Positions 1-7,310 of a stretch of DNA of 63,610 bases are shown piece by piece. Source of the DNA: Brevibacterium rongguiense. GTDB lineage: Bacteria > Actinomycetota > Actinomycetes > Actinomycetales > Brevibacteriaceae. The position numbers and the translations under genes are program-made. Location of the stretch: contig NZ_WWEQ01000013.1 in the NCBI RefSeq assembly GCF_009857845.1, positions 1-63,610 of the forward strand, written 5' to 3'. Within the stretch, counting starts at the first letter, position 1; each line of letters opens with the position of its first letter. The notes below the pieces were generated by a model. The model saw only the letters and a program-made list of their open reading frames with translations, did no database searches and was not told the DNA's origin.

Positions 1-168
1 CAGGGCGCCCGCGGCCGCCTGCGCGCGCAGCCACGCGGCCTCGACGCGGATGATGGCCGCCAGCAGCGCGCCGTCGCCCACCCGCCGCGCGTCCTGCGCG
101 GCCCCGGGCTCGAAGAGCAGCGCCCCGGGGGCGCCCCCCGCCGTGGCCCGTCCGTCCTGTGCGCTCAT
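1..168 (-). CDS. pcaB: 3-carboxy-cis,cis-muconate cycloisomerase, N-terminal fragment (probable)
   Basis: Only the first 56 codons lie inside the window; the gene runs off its left edge. Translation from the ATG at 168 begins MSAQDGRATAGGAPG and continues with an Ala-rich helix (LLAAIIRVEAAWLRAQAAAG) of the kind that opens fumarase/aspartase-fold cycloisomerases. It lies 28 bp downstream of pcaG on the same strand, where actinobacteria normally place pcaB, the next step after PcaGH ring cleavage. The assignment rests on this context plus the short helix; another superfamily member cannot be excluded. Confidence 0.6.
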   Translation of the reverse strand, partial: MSAQDGRATAGGAPGALLFEPGAAQDARRVGDGALLAAIIRVEAAWLRAQAAAGAL

Positions 169-196
169 GCTCGCCTGCCCCCGGTGCCCTGCCCGC

Positions 197-811
197 TCAG
201 TCCGCGTTGCGCGGGAACTGGAGGAAGACGGTCTCCCCGTCGCCCTGCAGGCGGATGTCGAAGCGGAGGCCGCCGTCGGCCTCGCGCCGGCCGATGAGCG
301 TGGCCCGGCGCTCAGGCTCGAGCGAGCGCAGCAGCGGGTCGTTTGCCAGCGCGGCTGCGTCCTCGGGCAGGTAGATGCGGGTGAAGAGGCGGTTGAGCAG
401 GCCGCGGGCGAAGACGACGACGGAGATGAACGGCGCCGCCCCCTCCTCCGTGGGACCCGGGTCGACCGTGGAGAAGGTGTAGCGGCCCGCATCGTCGGTG
501 GCCTCGCGGCCGAACCCGGTGAAGGAGAAGCCGTCGCGGCGCAGCGAGCCCGGCTCGGCGCTGATGCGGCCGTGCTCGTCGGCCTGCCAGATCTCCAGCA
601 TGGCATCGGGGACTGGCTCGCCATGGCCGTCGTAGACGGTGCCGGTCAGGCGCACGGAGCGCGCCGAGCCGATCGGCACGAGCTCGTTGCCCTTCTCGTA
701 GGGCAGGGCGAAGCCGTAGAACGGCCCGATCGTCTGGCCGGGCGTGGGCTCGAAGTCGCCGGGCGCGCGCCCTGCCAGGGCGGACGGGCCTGCGGCACGG
801 GTCTCACTCAT
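197..811 (-). CDS. pcaG: Protocatechuate 3,4-dioxygenase, alpha subunit
   Basis: This 204-residue protein is the alpha subunit of the intradiol dioxygenase that opens protocatechuate to 3-carboxy-cis,cis-muconate. Family features seen are the TPGQTIGPFYGFALPY opening, VPDAMLEIWQADEHGR and the C-terminal FDIRLQGDGETVFLQF. Like other alpha subunits it lacks the iron ligands, which sit in PcaH. The ATG at 811 was chosen because GGAAGGAGA lies just upstream and because it overlaps the pcaH stop by 8 bp, pointing to translational coupling. An in-frame extension to 901 reads antisense-like low-complexity sequence and was dropped. Confidence 0.95.
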   Translation of the reverse strand: MSETRAAGPSALAGRAPGDFEPTPGQTIGPFYGFALPYEKGNELVPIGSARSVRLTGTVYDGHGEPVPDAMLEIWQADEHGRISAEPGSLRRDGFSFTGFGREATDDAGRYTFSTVDPGPTEEGAAPFISVVVFARGLLNRLFTRIYLPEDAAALANDPLLRSLEPERRATLIGRREADGGLRFDIRLQGDGETVFLQFPRNAD

Positions 812-1670
812 CGTCGTCTCCTTCCGTCCACGTGCGGCCCGAGCCGGTGAGCACGATGTCCCACCTGTAGCCCAGGAGCCACTCGTGCTCGGACACCTCA
901 TGATCGTACTGGGCGATGAGCCGGTCGCGGGCGCGCTGGTCGCGGATCGACTGGTAGATGGGGTCGAGGGCGAACAGCGGGTCGCCGGGGAAGTACATCT
1001 GCGTGATCATGCGCTGGGTGAAGTCGGTGCCGAACAGCGAGAAGTGCACGTGCGCCGGGCGCCAGGCGTTGAAGTGGTTCTTCCACGGGTAGGGCCCCGG
1101 CTTGATCGTGAGGAACTCGTACTCGCCGTCCGGGCCGGTCATCGCCCGGCCCACGCCGGTGAAGTTCGGGTCGATGGGGGCGGGGTGCTGATCGCGCTTG
1201 TGGATGTAGCGGCCGGCCGCATTGGCCTGCCAGACCTCGATGAGCTGATTGCGCACCGGGCGCCCGTCGCCGTCGAGCACGCGGCCGCGGATGCGGATGC
1301 GCTCGCCGATCGGCTCGCCGTTGGCCTGGATCGTCAGGTCGGACTCGAGCGCGCCCACGTCGCGGTGGCCGAACGCCGGCGAGTGCAGCTCGATCGTCTC
1401 CGGGTCCGCGTGGTGCAGGCTCTTCGTGGGGTGGCGCAGGATCGACGAGCGGTACGGCGCGAAGTCCACCCGCGGCTGGACCTCCGGCGCCCCGCCGGCG
1501 GCGGCCGCCTCGTCGTAGTCCGCGTGCTGCGCGGCGATCTCCGCGTCGACCTCGGCCTGGCTGGACTTCGCCGCATCGGGGCCGAGCGCCGGCGCGTGCG
1601 GTTCGCTGTGCGGCGGCTGGAACGCCTCGGCGCCCGGGTCAGACTGCGGCGCCGCTGACTGCTGTGTCAT
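804..1670 (-). CDS. pcaH: Protocatechuate 3,4-dioxygenase, beta subunit
   Basis: The 288-residue catalytic subunit carries the non-heme Fe(III) site. The four expected ligands are visible: Tyr155 (AAGRYIHK), Tyr194 (PGPYPW), His207 and His209 (RPAHVHFS). The intradiol core spans about residues 115-280. The first 60 residues are Ala/Pro-rich and make the protein somewhat longer than the usual 235-245. The ATG at 1670 has a strong AAGGAGGA site. The pobA reading frame runs 32 bp into this gene, so pobA, pcaH and pcaG probably share one transcript feeding the beta-ketoadipate pathway. Confidence 0.95.
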   Translation of the reverse strand: MTQQSAAPQSDPGAEAFQPPHSEPHAPALGPDAAKSSQAEVDAEIAAQHADYDEAAAAGGAPEVQPRVDFAPYRSSILRHPTKSLHHADPETIELHSPAFGHRDVGALESDLTIQANGEPIGERIRIRGRVLDGDGRPVRNQLIEVWQANAAGRYIHKRDQHPAPIDPNFTGVGRAMTGPDGEYEFLTIKPGPYPWKNHFNAWRPAHVHFSLFGTDFTQRMITQMYFPGDPLFALDPIYQSIRDQRARDRLIAQYDHEVSEHEWLLGYRWDIVLTGSGRTWTEGDDDE

Positions 1671-2985
1671 CGGATCCTCCTTCGGAAGGGCTGTGTTGGT
1701 GGTGCGGGGGGCGCTGCTGGGGCGATGGGTCCGCCACTGGGGCACCGACCGGGCGGGCCGGGCCCGCTGGCCGGCGCGCCCGCGCGCGGGGCCAGCCCGT
1801 GTAGGCCTCGGCGAGGTACTGGCGGCCGTAGGGGGAGGCGAGCACGCCGCGCAGCTCGCCCAGCGCGCGCATCTCCTCGAACGGGCTCGCGGACTCGCTG
1901 CGGTGGAGCATCGACGTCAGCCACGAGGAGAAGCTCTGCGCCCGCCACACCCGCTCGAGCGCGGTCGCGGAGTAGGCGTCGAGGCCGGCGCGCCGGCCGT
2001 CGACGAGCTCGGCGCGCAGGGCGGCGAAGAGGACGGCGACGTCGGCGAAGGCCAGGTTGAGGCCCTTGGCCCCGGTGGGCGGCACCGTGTGGGCGGCATC
2101 GCCGGCCAGCAGCAGTCGGCCGTGTCGCATGGGGTGCGTGACCGTCGAGCGGAAGGGCAGCACGGTCTTCTCGAAGATGGGCCCGGTCTGCAGCGCCAGG
2201 CCGTCGGGGCCGGCGATGCGGGCGGTGAGTTCGGCCCAGATGCGGTCGTCAGACCATGCGGCCGGGTCCTCGCCCGGATCGCACTGGAAGTACATCCGCT
2301 GGACGTCGGCGGAGCGCTGCGAGATGAGCGCGAAGCCGCGCTGCGAGCGGGCGTAGATGAGCTCGGGGGCGCTGGGCGGGGCCTGCACGAGGATCCCGAA
2401 CCACGCGAAGGGGTACTCGTGGAAGTACCGGGTGAGCGCGCCCTCGCCCACCGCGCGGCGGCAGGCGGAGCGCGAGCCGTCCGCGCCCACGAGCCAGTCG
2501 CAGGCGATGCGCCGCCGCACCCCGTGCGCATCGGTGAACGCGACGGCGGGGCGGTCCGTCTCGAAGCCGCCGGGCACGGTGTCGGCGACGCCGTAGTGGA
2601 CCTCGGTGCCGTCCGCGTCCGCCGTGGCGGCGAGGTCCGCGAAGACCTCGTTCTGCGGATAGAGCCACACCGATTCGCCCACGGTGGCGCGGAAGTCGAT
2701 GCGGTGGGACTCGCCGTCGACGCGCACGTCGATGCCGTCGTGGCGGTGGCCCTCGGTGAGCACGCGGGTGCGCGCACCGGATTCGGTGAGCAGCGCCACC
2801 GAGCCGTGCTCGAGGATTCCGGCGCGATGGGTGTGCGCGATCTGCTCGCGGGTGCGGTTGTCGATGACGATCGCGTCGATGCCGGCGGTGCGCAGCAGGT
2901 GGGCGAGCATGAGCCCGGCGGGCCCCGCGCCGACGATGCCCACCTGGGTGCGCTCGGTGACGGGGGGTGGGGCGGTGGGGAGCAC
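1639..2985 (-). CDS. pobA: 4-hydroxybenzoate 3-monooxygenase (PobA family)
   Basis: This 448-residue FAD monooxygenase should convert 4-hydroxybenzoate to protocatechuate, the PcaGH substrate. Motifs seen are the dinucleotide fold GIVGAGPAGLMLAHLL (residues 16-31), the middle DG motif in LVGADGSRSACRRAVG, and GDAAHTVPPTGAKGLNLAF near the C-terminus. GTG at 2985 is preceded by GGAAGGAG; the longer in-frame ATG at 3096 has no such site. Typical PobA is about 394 residues; here an Arg/Pro/Ser-rich tail of about 45 residues follows the normal end and overlaps the start of pcaH. Substrate specificity is inferred from the neighbours. Confidence 0.9.
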   Translation of the reverse strand: MLPTAPPPVTERTQVGIVGAGPAGLMLAHLLRTAGIDAIVIDNRTREQIAHTHRAGILEHGSVALLTESGARTRVLTEGHRHDGIDVRVDGESHRIDFRATVGESVWLYPQNEVFADLAATADADGTEVHYGVADTVPGGFETDRPAVAFTDAHGVRRRIACDWLVGADGSRSACRRAVGEGALTRYFHEYPFAWFGILVQAPPSAPELIYARSQRGFALISQRSADVQRMYFQCDPGEDPAAWSDDRIWAELTARIAGPDGLALQTGPIFEKTVLPFRSTVTHPMRHGRLLLAGDAAHTVPPTGAKGLNLAFADVAVLFAALRAELVDGRRAGLDAYSATALERVWRAQSFSSWLTSMLHRSESASPFEEMRALGELRGVLASPYGRQYLAEAYTGWPRARARRPAGPARPVGAPVADPSPQQRPPHHQHSPSEGGSDDTAVSGAAV

Positions 2986-3086
2986 CGTTGCTCCTTCCGG
3001 ATCGGGAGGCGGGTGCCCTCGCGGCACCCGGATGCGCCGACGGCGCGTGTGCTCAGTGTCCTGCCTCACACCTCGGGCGCGCCAAT

Positions 3087-3109
3087 GGATTCTCACTCAG
3101 CGATAATCC
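3087..3109. promoter_or_regulatory. Candidate operator upstream of pobA
   Basis: A 23-bp inverted repeat with outer arms GGATT/AATCC pairs at 9 of 11 positions around a central base. It lies about 100 bp upstream of the pobA start in the 191-bp gap after the IclR gene. IclR-type regulators of pob/pca genes bind imperfect palindromes of this size, so the adjacent IclR protein is the obvious candidate. Function is inferred. Confidence 0.5.
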
Positions 3110-3176
3110 CGAGGCTTGCCTGAGTCGCAGCGTGGCCCCGGGGGACGGGCCGGCGCGGGGGTGGGCGGTCCGGGAA

Positions 3177-3989
3177 TCAGGGCGCGTCCGCCCCACCGTC
3201 TGCACCGGGTGTGTCGGGTGCGTCTGCCGTACCGGGTGTGTCAGGTGCGCCGGCGGCCAGATCCGCGGTGATGCCCTGGGAGGCGGTGCGCAGGGCGCCG
3301 ACGAGGGCCTCCGTGGGCGGGCGGCGCACGGTGTCGACGACGATGCCCAGTGCGGCGGCGGCCGTGCCGCTCGCGTCGAAGACCGGCACGGCCAGGCTGG
3401 AGGTGCCCGCCACCATGTGCCCGGAGAGGTGGGCGAGCTCGTTGCGGCGGATGTGGACGAGCATGGCCCGCAGGCGCGCCGGGTCCGTGATCGTGTGCTC
3501 GGTGACCGCCCGCAGCGGGCGGGCCAGGTAGGCGTCGCGCACGCGCGCCGGCTGCCGGGCCAGCAGGACCAGGCCCGCCGCCGAGGCGTGGGCCGGCAGG
3601 CGCCCGGCCACCGCCCCGATGTTCGGCACGGCGCCGGGGGCGGAGAGCCGCTCGAGGTAGAGCACCTCGGATTCGCGGAGGATCGCGAGGTGCGTGTGCT
3701 CGCCGACGAAGCGCTGCACCCGGGCCATGTGGGGCCGGGCCACGCGGCCCAGCTCCATCGTGTCCGAGGCGCGGTTGGCCAGCTCCCACATGCCCACGCC
3801 CACGCGCAGCCGGCCGTCGGCATCGCGGCTGAGCAGCTCGTAGGCCATGAGCTGGGAGACGATGCGGTAGGCCGTGGAGGCGGGCAGCTGGGCGCGGGCC
3901 GCTAGCGCCTCGGGCGTCAGCGAGGGGTGGGCGTGGTCGAACGCGGAGAGGATGCGCACGATCCGCGCGAGCATCGAGTCGCCGGCCAT
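3177..3989 (-). CDS. IclR-family transcriptional regulator of the pob/pca genes
   Basis: The 270-residue protein has an N-terminal winged helix-turn-helix (about residues 5-65, with TPEALAARAQLPASTAYRIV as recognition region) and an IclR effector domain (about 80-250: HLAILRESEVLYLERL, then SGHMVAGTSSLAVPVFDASG). PcaR, PcaU and PobR belong to this family, and the gene sits directly upstream of pobA-pcaHG on the same strand. The ATG at 3989 has GGGAGG before it; reading further upstream enters the ArsR gene out of frame. The C-terminal tail is a degenerate PDTPG repeat. A palindrome between this gene and pobA is a plausible target. Confidence 0.88.
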   Translation of the reverse strand: MAGDSMLARIVRILSAFDHAHPSLTPEALAARAQLPASTAYRIVSQLMAYELLSRDADGRLRVGVGMWELANRASDTMELGRVARPHMARVQRFVGEHTHLAILRESEVLYLERLSAPGAVPNIGAVAGRLPAHASAAGLVLLARQPARVRDAYLARPLRAVTEHTITDPARLRAMLVHIRRNELAHLSGHMVAGTSSLAVPVFDASGTAAAALGIVVDTVRRPPTEALVGALRTASQGITADLAAGAPDTPGTADAPDTPGADGGADAP

Positions 3990-4080
3990 GCGGTCCTCCC
4001 TTGGCTGGGGCGGCTGGGGCAGCTGGAGCCGCGCGGCGGCGGTCTCCGGCCGCGCCGCCCGGTGCGCCGTGCGCGGCGGA

Positions 4081-4509
4081 TCAGTGCTGGGCTTCGGCGC
4101 TGTGGGCGATCGCGTCGAGGATGACGTGGGCGACGTGGGAGTCCTTGAGCGCGTAGATCGCCTCGCGCCCGGAGCGCTCGACGTCGACGAGGTGCAGGCC
4201 GCGCAGCAGCTTGAGGTGCTGGGAGACGAGCGGCTGGGACAGGCGGGTCTCGTCGACGATGTTCGACACGGACGACTCGCCCTGGCACAGGACCAGGAGG
4301 ATGCGCAGGCGCGACGGCGTGGCCAGGGCCTTGAACACCTCGGCGGTGCGGGCCACCGAGGCATCGGAGGCAAGGCTCGCACCGTGGAGCCGGACGGCAT
4401 CGGCCGCGGCGTGCGCGTGCGGGGCGGAGTCGGCGCCCGCCGCGGGGGCGGAATCGGGCGCAGAGGGGACGGAGTCGGCGGTGCTGGGGGCGGGGGACGG
4501 CGTGGTCAT
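4081..4509 (-). CDS. ArsR/SmtB-family metal-responsive repressor
   Basis: This 142-residue winged-helix protein has a poorly conserved 45-residue N-terminus, then the ArsR core (KALATPSRLRILLVLCQGES, SQPLVSQHLKLLRGLHLV). The last helix carries Asp123, His125, His136 and Glu139, spaced 0/2/13/16, exactly the alpha-5 zinc site of SmtB (D-x-H-x10-H-x2-E). The alpha-3N cysteine site is absent. It should therefore release DNA on Zn(II) or a similar ion. A TAGAAT box 6 nt before the ATG indicates a leaderless transcript. No metal transporter gene is adjacent, so its target is unknown. Confidence 0.85.
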   Translation of the reverse strand: MTTPSPAPSTADSVPSAPDSAPAAGADSAPHAHAAADAVRLHGASLASDASVARTAEVFKALATPSRLRILLVLCQGESSVSNIVDETRLSQPLVSQHLKLLRGLHLVDVERSGREAIYALKDSHVAHVILDAIAHSAEAQH

Positions 4510-4561
4510 AGCGGAATTCTAGCCCGCCGCCCCTGGTGGGCCGCCGAGTCCGCGGCGGGGC

Positions 4562-5203
4562 TCACCGGATGATGGGCGCCCGCCTCTCCTTGTCGTAGAG
4601 GGCGGTGGCGAGCGCCTCCCACTTGGCATAGGCGTGCGGGTAGGCGGAGCGCTGCACCCGCTGGCCGGCATCGTTCTTCGTCATGGTGCGCCAGCCCTTG
4701 ATCTGGCGCAGGCCGCGGTTGTCCGAGCCGCGCTCCACGCCGTAGAACGCGCGGGCGGCGTAGCGCGGGTCCTGCAGCTGGCGCTTCGTGCCCCACCCCT
4801 GGGAGGGCCGCTGCTGGAACAGCCCCACCGAGTCGCGGTCGCCGTGGTCGAGGTTGTGCAGCGTGGACTCCTGGAGTGCGACCATGAGCGCGATGATCAT
4901 GCCCTCGCGCCCCACGCCCGTGGGCCGCCCCACGCCGATGATGGTGCGGGCATTGGCACGCTGCGCGCGATCGAGCAGGCCGGGGTCGTCCGGATTCGCC
5001 TCGGCGCTCGGGGCCTGTGGGCCGTCCCCGCCCGGCGGGGCGATCATCCAGACGGTCCCCGCGACGACGAGCGCCAGGGCGCACACGACAGCGGTGCCCA
5101 CGGTCAGCGAGCGGACCGCCCTGCGCCGGCGAGCGCGGCGCTGCTCCCGGGCGCGGGCGGCGGCGCGGGTGCGCGGCGCAGGAGGGCGCGAGGAGGACGG
5201 CAT
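4562..5203 (-). CDS. Membrane-anchored lysozyme-like (SLT-fold) protein
   Basis: The 213-residue protein has a basic N-terminus (RRARRRRAVRSL), one hydrophobic segment (about 33-54) without an obvious cleavage site, then a lysozyme-like domain. Residues 85-210 contain ARTIIGVGR, the presumed catalytic Glu112 in ALQESTLHNL, and GDRDSVGLFQQRPSQGWG. Such proteins probably act on peptidoglycan outside the cell, but the activity of this subgroup is not established. Two close paralogues follow upstream on the same strand. The start at 5203 is supported by TAGACT 7 nt before the ATG (leaderless); the longer frame to 5284 reads into the next gene. Confidence 0.75.
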   Translation of the reverse strand: MPSSSRPPAPRTRAAARAREQRRARRRRAVRSLTVGTAVVCALALVVAGTVWMIAPPGGDGPQAPSAEANPDDPGLLDRAQRANARTIIGVGRPTGVGREGMIIALMVALQESTLHNLDHGDRDSVGLFQQRPSQGWGTKRQLQDPRYAARAFYGVERGSDNRGLRQIKGWRTMTKNDAGQRVQRSAYPHAYAKWEALATALYDKERRAPIIR

Positions 5204-5244
5204 GGGCCCCAGTCTACGAAGGCGGCCGGGGCGCCCGCGGCGGC

Positions 5245-5826
5245 TCAGGCCGAGGCGATGAGGCGGTCGGCCGTGCGCGCCCACTTGGCGTAGGCGCGCG
5301 GGTAGGCCGAGCGCTGCACGCGCTGGGCGGCGGTGCCGTGGGACATCCTCTTCCAGCCGCGGATCTGCAGCAGCCCGTGGTTGCGGGTGCCCTTCGTGAC
5401 GCCGTAGAAGGCGCGCGAGGCGTAGACGGGGTCGCGCAGCTTCGAGCGCTTGCCCCAGCCCTGGGAGGGCCGCTGCTGGAAGAGGCCCACGGAGTCGCGG
5501 TCACCGCGGTTGAGGTTGCGCAGCGAGGACTCCTGCAGGGCCGCCATGAGGGCGATCTTGATCCCGCGGGTGGGGACCCGGTGCTGGCGGCCCACCGCGA
5601 TGATCGTGCGCGCGTTCTTCACCTGCGCGCGGGTGAGATTGCGCGGGGGCGCCGGCTTCTTCGCGGCCTTCTGCGCCGTGGCCGTGGAGGACGCCTGCGC
5701 GTGGTGGGCGGTGTGGCGGGTCGCGTTGGCCGCCTCGGCGGGGCCGGAGGGAGCCGCGGCAAGCATGCTTGCCGCCAGCAGGCCGGTGGTCAGCGCCGTG
5801 GCGGGGAGGGTGCGGGTCAGTCGCAT
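5245..5826 (-). CDS. Secreted lysozyme-like (SLT-fold) protein
   Basis: This 193-residue paralogue of the preceding protein has a classic signal peptide (MRLTRTLPATALTTGLLAAS, likely cut near AEA at 30-32), a linker rich in Ala, Lys and Thr, and the same C-terminal domain (about 68-190). Glu99 in ALQESSLRNL is the presumed catalytic acid and GDRDSVGLFQQRPSQGWG is identical to the neighbour's motif. Conserved aromatic and charged blocks SAYPRAYAKW close the domain. Its stop lies 41 bp before the leaderless start of the next gene, so each copy may be transcribed separately. Role: probable cell-wall remodelling, inferred. Confidence 0.78.
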   Translation of the reverse strand: MRLTRTLPATALTTGLLAASMLAAAPSGPAEAANATRHTAHHAQASSTATAQKAAKKPAPPRNLTRAQVKNARTIIAVGRQHRVPTRGIKIALMAALQESSLRNLNRGDRDSVGLFQQRPSQGWGKRSKLRDPVYASRAFYGVTKGTRNHGLLQIRGWKRMSHGTAAQRVQRSAYPRAYAKWARTADRLIASA

Positions 5827-5948
5827 GGGCGGGTGCTCGCTTCGTGGGGGAAGGGTCCGTGAAGGGTGACTCGGTTCACGACCCTAGCGGAGTGCCGCCC
5901 GAAGCGGAAGCGATCGGCCCAGGTGGTGGGCCCGTTGGACGACCGCGA

Positions 5949-5978
5949 CGGGGGCGGGCCGGTGATGGCCCGCCCCCG
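5949..5978 (-). terminator. Hairpin terminator after the NlpC/P60-like gene
   Basis: A perfect 12-bp GC stem with a 6-nt loop (GGTGAT) lies about 100 bp downstream of the stop at 6081. There is no T-tract, which is usual for actinobacterial hairpin terminators. Confidence 0.6.
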
Positions 5979-6032
5979 CCGCTGCTGTCCGCGGGAAGGC
6001 ATTCGGGGTGCGGGGCTCCGGGGAGCGCTGCC

Positions 6033-6093
6033 CCTCAGGACCCGCTGCCCCAGAGCCCGTTGCCCCCAGAGTCCGCTGCCTCAGAGTCCGTTG
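6033..6093. repeat. Four-unit 15-16 bp tandem repeat over the NlpC/P60-like stop codon
   Basis: Units at 6033-6047, 6048-6062, 6063-6078 and 6079-6093 follow the pattern CC(C/T)CAGR(G/A)YCCGYTG. The unit nearest the gene contains the stop codon and the codons for the last residues (NGL); the other three continue downstream. It looks like a small slipped-strand expansion of the gene's 3' end. Confidence 0.75.
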
Positions 6094-6671
6094 AGGCGGT
6101 ACGGCACGTAGGAGCTGTCCTGGTCGTAGGGGAACGCGATGTCCCGCGCGGCCGTGCCCGTTCGCCCCGCCTGCTCGATGCCGTGGTACTTCGTGTGGGA
6201 ATCGTCGGCCCAGCCGTTGAAGATCGCCACGTGGCCGTTGGCGCCGCCCGTGCCCGGGCCGCCCTTGAGGAGGATGTCGCCCGGCTTGAGCTCGTCCTTC
6301 TTGATGGGGTGCGCCACGTCGGGCAGCGTCACGGTGCTGAGGCTGGACTTGAGCCCCCAGGCCATGGAGACGAATCCGGAGCAGTCCGCGCGGTACTGCT
6401 TGCCGTTCGGATCGGCCGCGGTGCGCTCCATGGAGTAGGGCACGGGGTCCTTCGCCCAGAAGTTCGCGCGCTCGATGATCGTCGCGCGGCGCTGTTCGGG
6501 GCTGGCCTGCGTCCCTGCCGTGGGCCAGGTGGGAGCCGTGGCCGTCGCCGAGGCGCCGCTCGCGTGAGCGCCGTGGCTCTCGTGCGCCTGGGCGGGGGCG
6601 GCGGCGAAGCCGGTGGCGACCACGGCCGCCGCGGCGCCGGTGAGGGTGAGAGTGCGCAGTGCGGTGTTCAT
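6081..6671 (-). CDS. Secreted NlpC/P60-like (CHAP-like) cysteine hydrolase
   Basis: The 196-residue precursor has a signal peptide (residues 1-29, cut after AQA), a His/Ala/Ser-rich linker, and a papain-like domain from about 60. Cys97 in RADCSGFVSMAWGL and His147 in GANGHVAIFNGW match the catalytic Cys-His pair of the NlpC/P60 fold; the expected phrase KPGDILL sits between them. It probably cleaves peptide stems of peptidoglycan outside the cell. It lies among three lysozyme-like paralogues, so the group may act together on the wall. Some relatives are amidases, and the exact bond is not decided by sequence. Confidence 0.8.
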   Translation of the reverse strand: MNTALRTLTLTGAAAAVVATGFAAAPAQAHESHGAHASGASATATAPTWPTAGTQASPEQRRATIIERANFWAKDPVPYSMERTAADPNGKQYRADCSGFVSMAWGLKSSLSTVTLPDVAHPIKKDELKPGDILLKGGPGTGGANGHVAIFNGWADDSHTKYHGIEQAGRTGTAARDIAFPYDQDSSYVPYRLNGL

Positions 6672-6755
6672 GTCATTCCCCTTCGCGTCGATGGAGTGCT
6701 CTGACGGGTCGGGGCCCGCAGTTTCACGGCGGGCCGCCCATGGGCGCGCAGCGGC

Positions 6756-7310
6756 TCAGTAGTACTGCGTGAGGAGCTCGTCGGCCAGGCCCTCCCACTG
6801 GGCGTAGGCACTCGGGTAGGCGGACTTCTGCACGGCCTGCGCGGCGGCTGCGGGGTCCATCGACTCCCAGCCCTTGACCTGCAGCAGGCCCGGGTTGCTG
6901 CCGTCCTTGTTGACGCCGTAGAACGACTCGCTGGCGTAGACCGGGTCCTGGATCTGCTGCGGCGTGCCCCAGCCGGTGGAGGGGCGCTGCTGGAACAGGC
7001 CCAGCGAGTCGCGGTCGCCGTAGTCGAGGTTGCGCAGCGTCGACTCCTGCTGCGCGGTCATGAGGGCGATCTTCACGCCCTGCTTGGGGATCTTGTTGTC
7101 CTTGCCCACCTTGATGATGGTCTTGACGTTGGCGACCTGCTCCGCGCTGAGGTCGCTGACGCTCTGGGCGCTCGCCTGCGGATGTGCCTGGGCGTGCGCC
7201 TCGACGGGCTGGCTTCCCTCCGTGGCCTGGGCCGGCATGGAGCCGAACACCCCGGCGGTGAGGATTCCGGCGGAGAGGGCGGTCGTCATGGCGATGCGTG
7301 AGAACTTCAT
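6756..7310 (-). CDS. Secreted lysozyme-like (SLT-fold) protein
   Basis: Third paralogue of the local family, 184 residues. The signal peptide (1-29, cut after AQA) is followed by a short Gln/His/Ser linker and the lysozyme-like domain (about 60-180). Glu89 in AQQESTLRNLDYGD and LGLFQQRPSTGWGT correspond to the shared motifs; SAYPSAYAQWEG closes it. It diverges more from the other two copies than they do from each other (GDRDSL for GDRDSV, STGWG for SQGWG). A long, possibly structured leader precedes it, suggesting regulation of its own. Confidence 0.78.
   Translation of the reverse strand: MKFSRIAMTTALSAGILTAGVFGSMPAQATEGSQPVEAHAQAHPQASAQSVSDLSAEQVANVKTIIKVGKDNKIPKQGVKIALMTAQQESTLRNLDYGDRDSLGLFQQRPSTGWGTPQQIQDPVYASESFYGVNKDGSNPGLLQVKGWESMDPAAAAQAVQKSAYPSAYAQWEGLADELLTQYY

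Noticed and set aside
2986..3096. Longer PobA start at 3096
   Set aside because: It would put Arg-rich sequence before the FAD fold; GTG at 2985 has GGAAGGAG.
3990..4400. Extended N-terminus for the IclR regulator
   Set aside because: The extra codons run through the ArsR gene in another frame; the ATG at 3989 has a good ribosome site.
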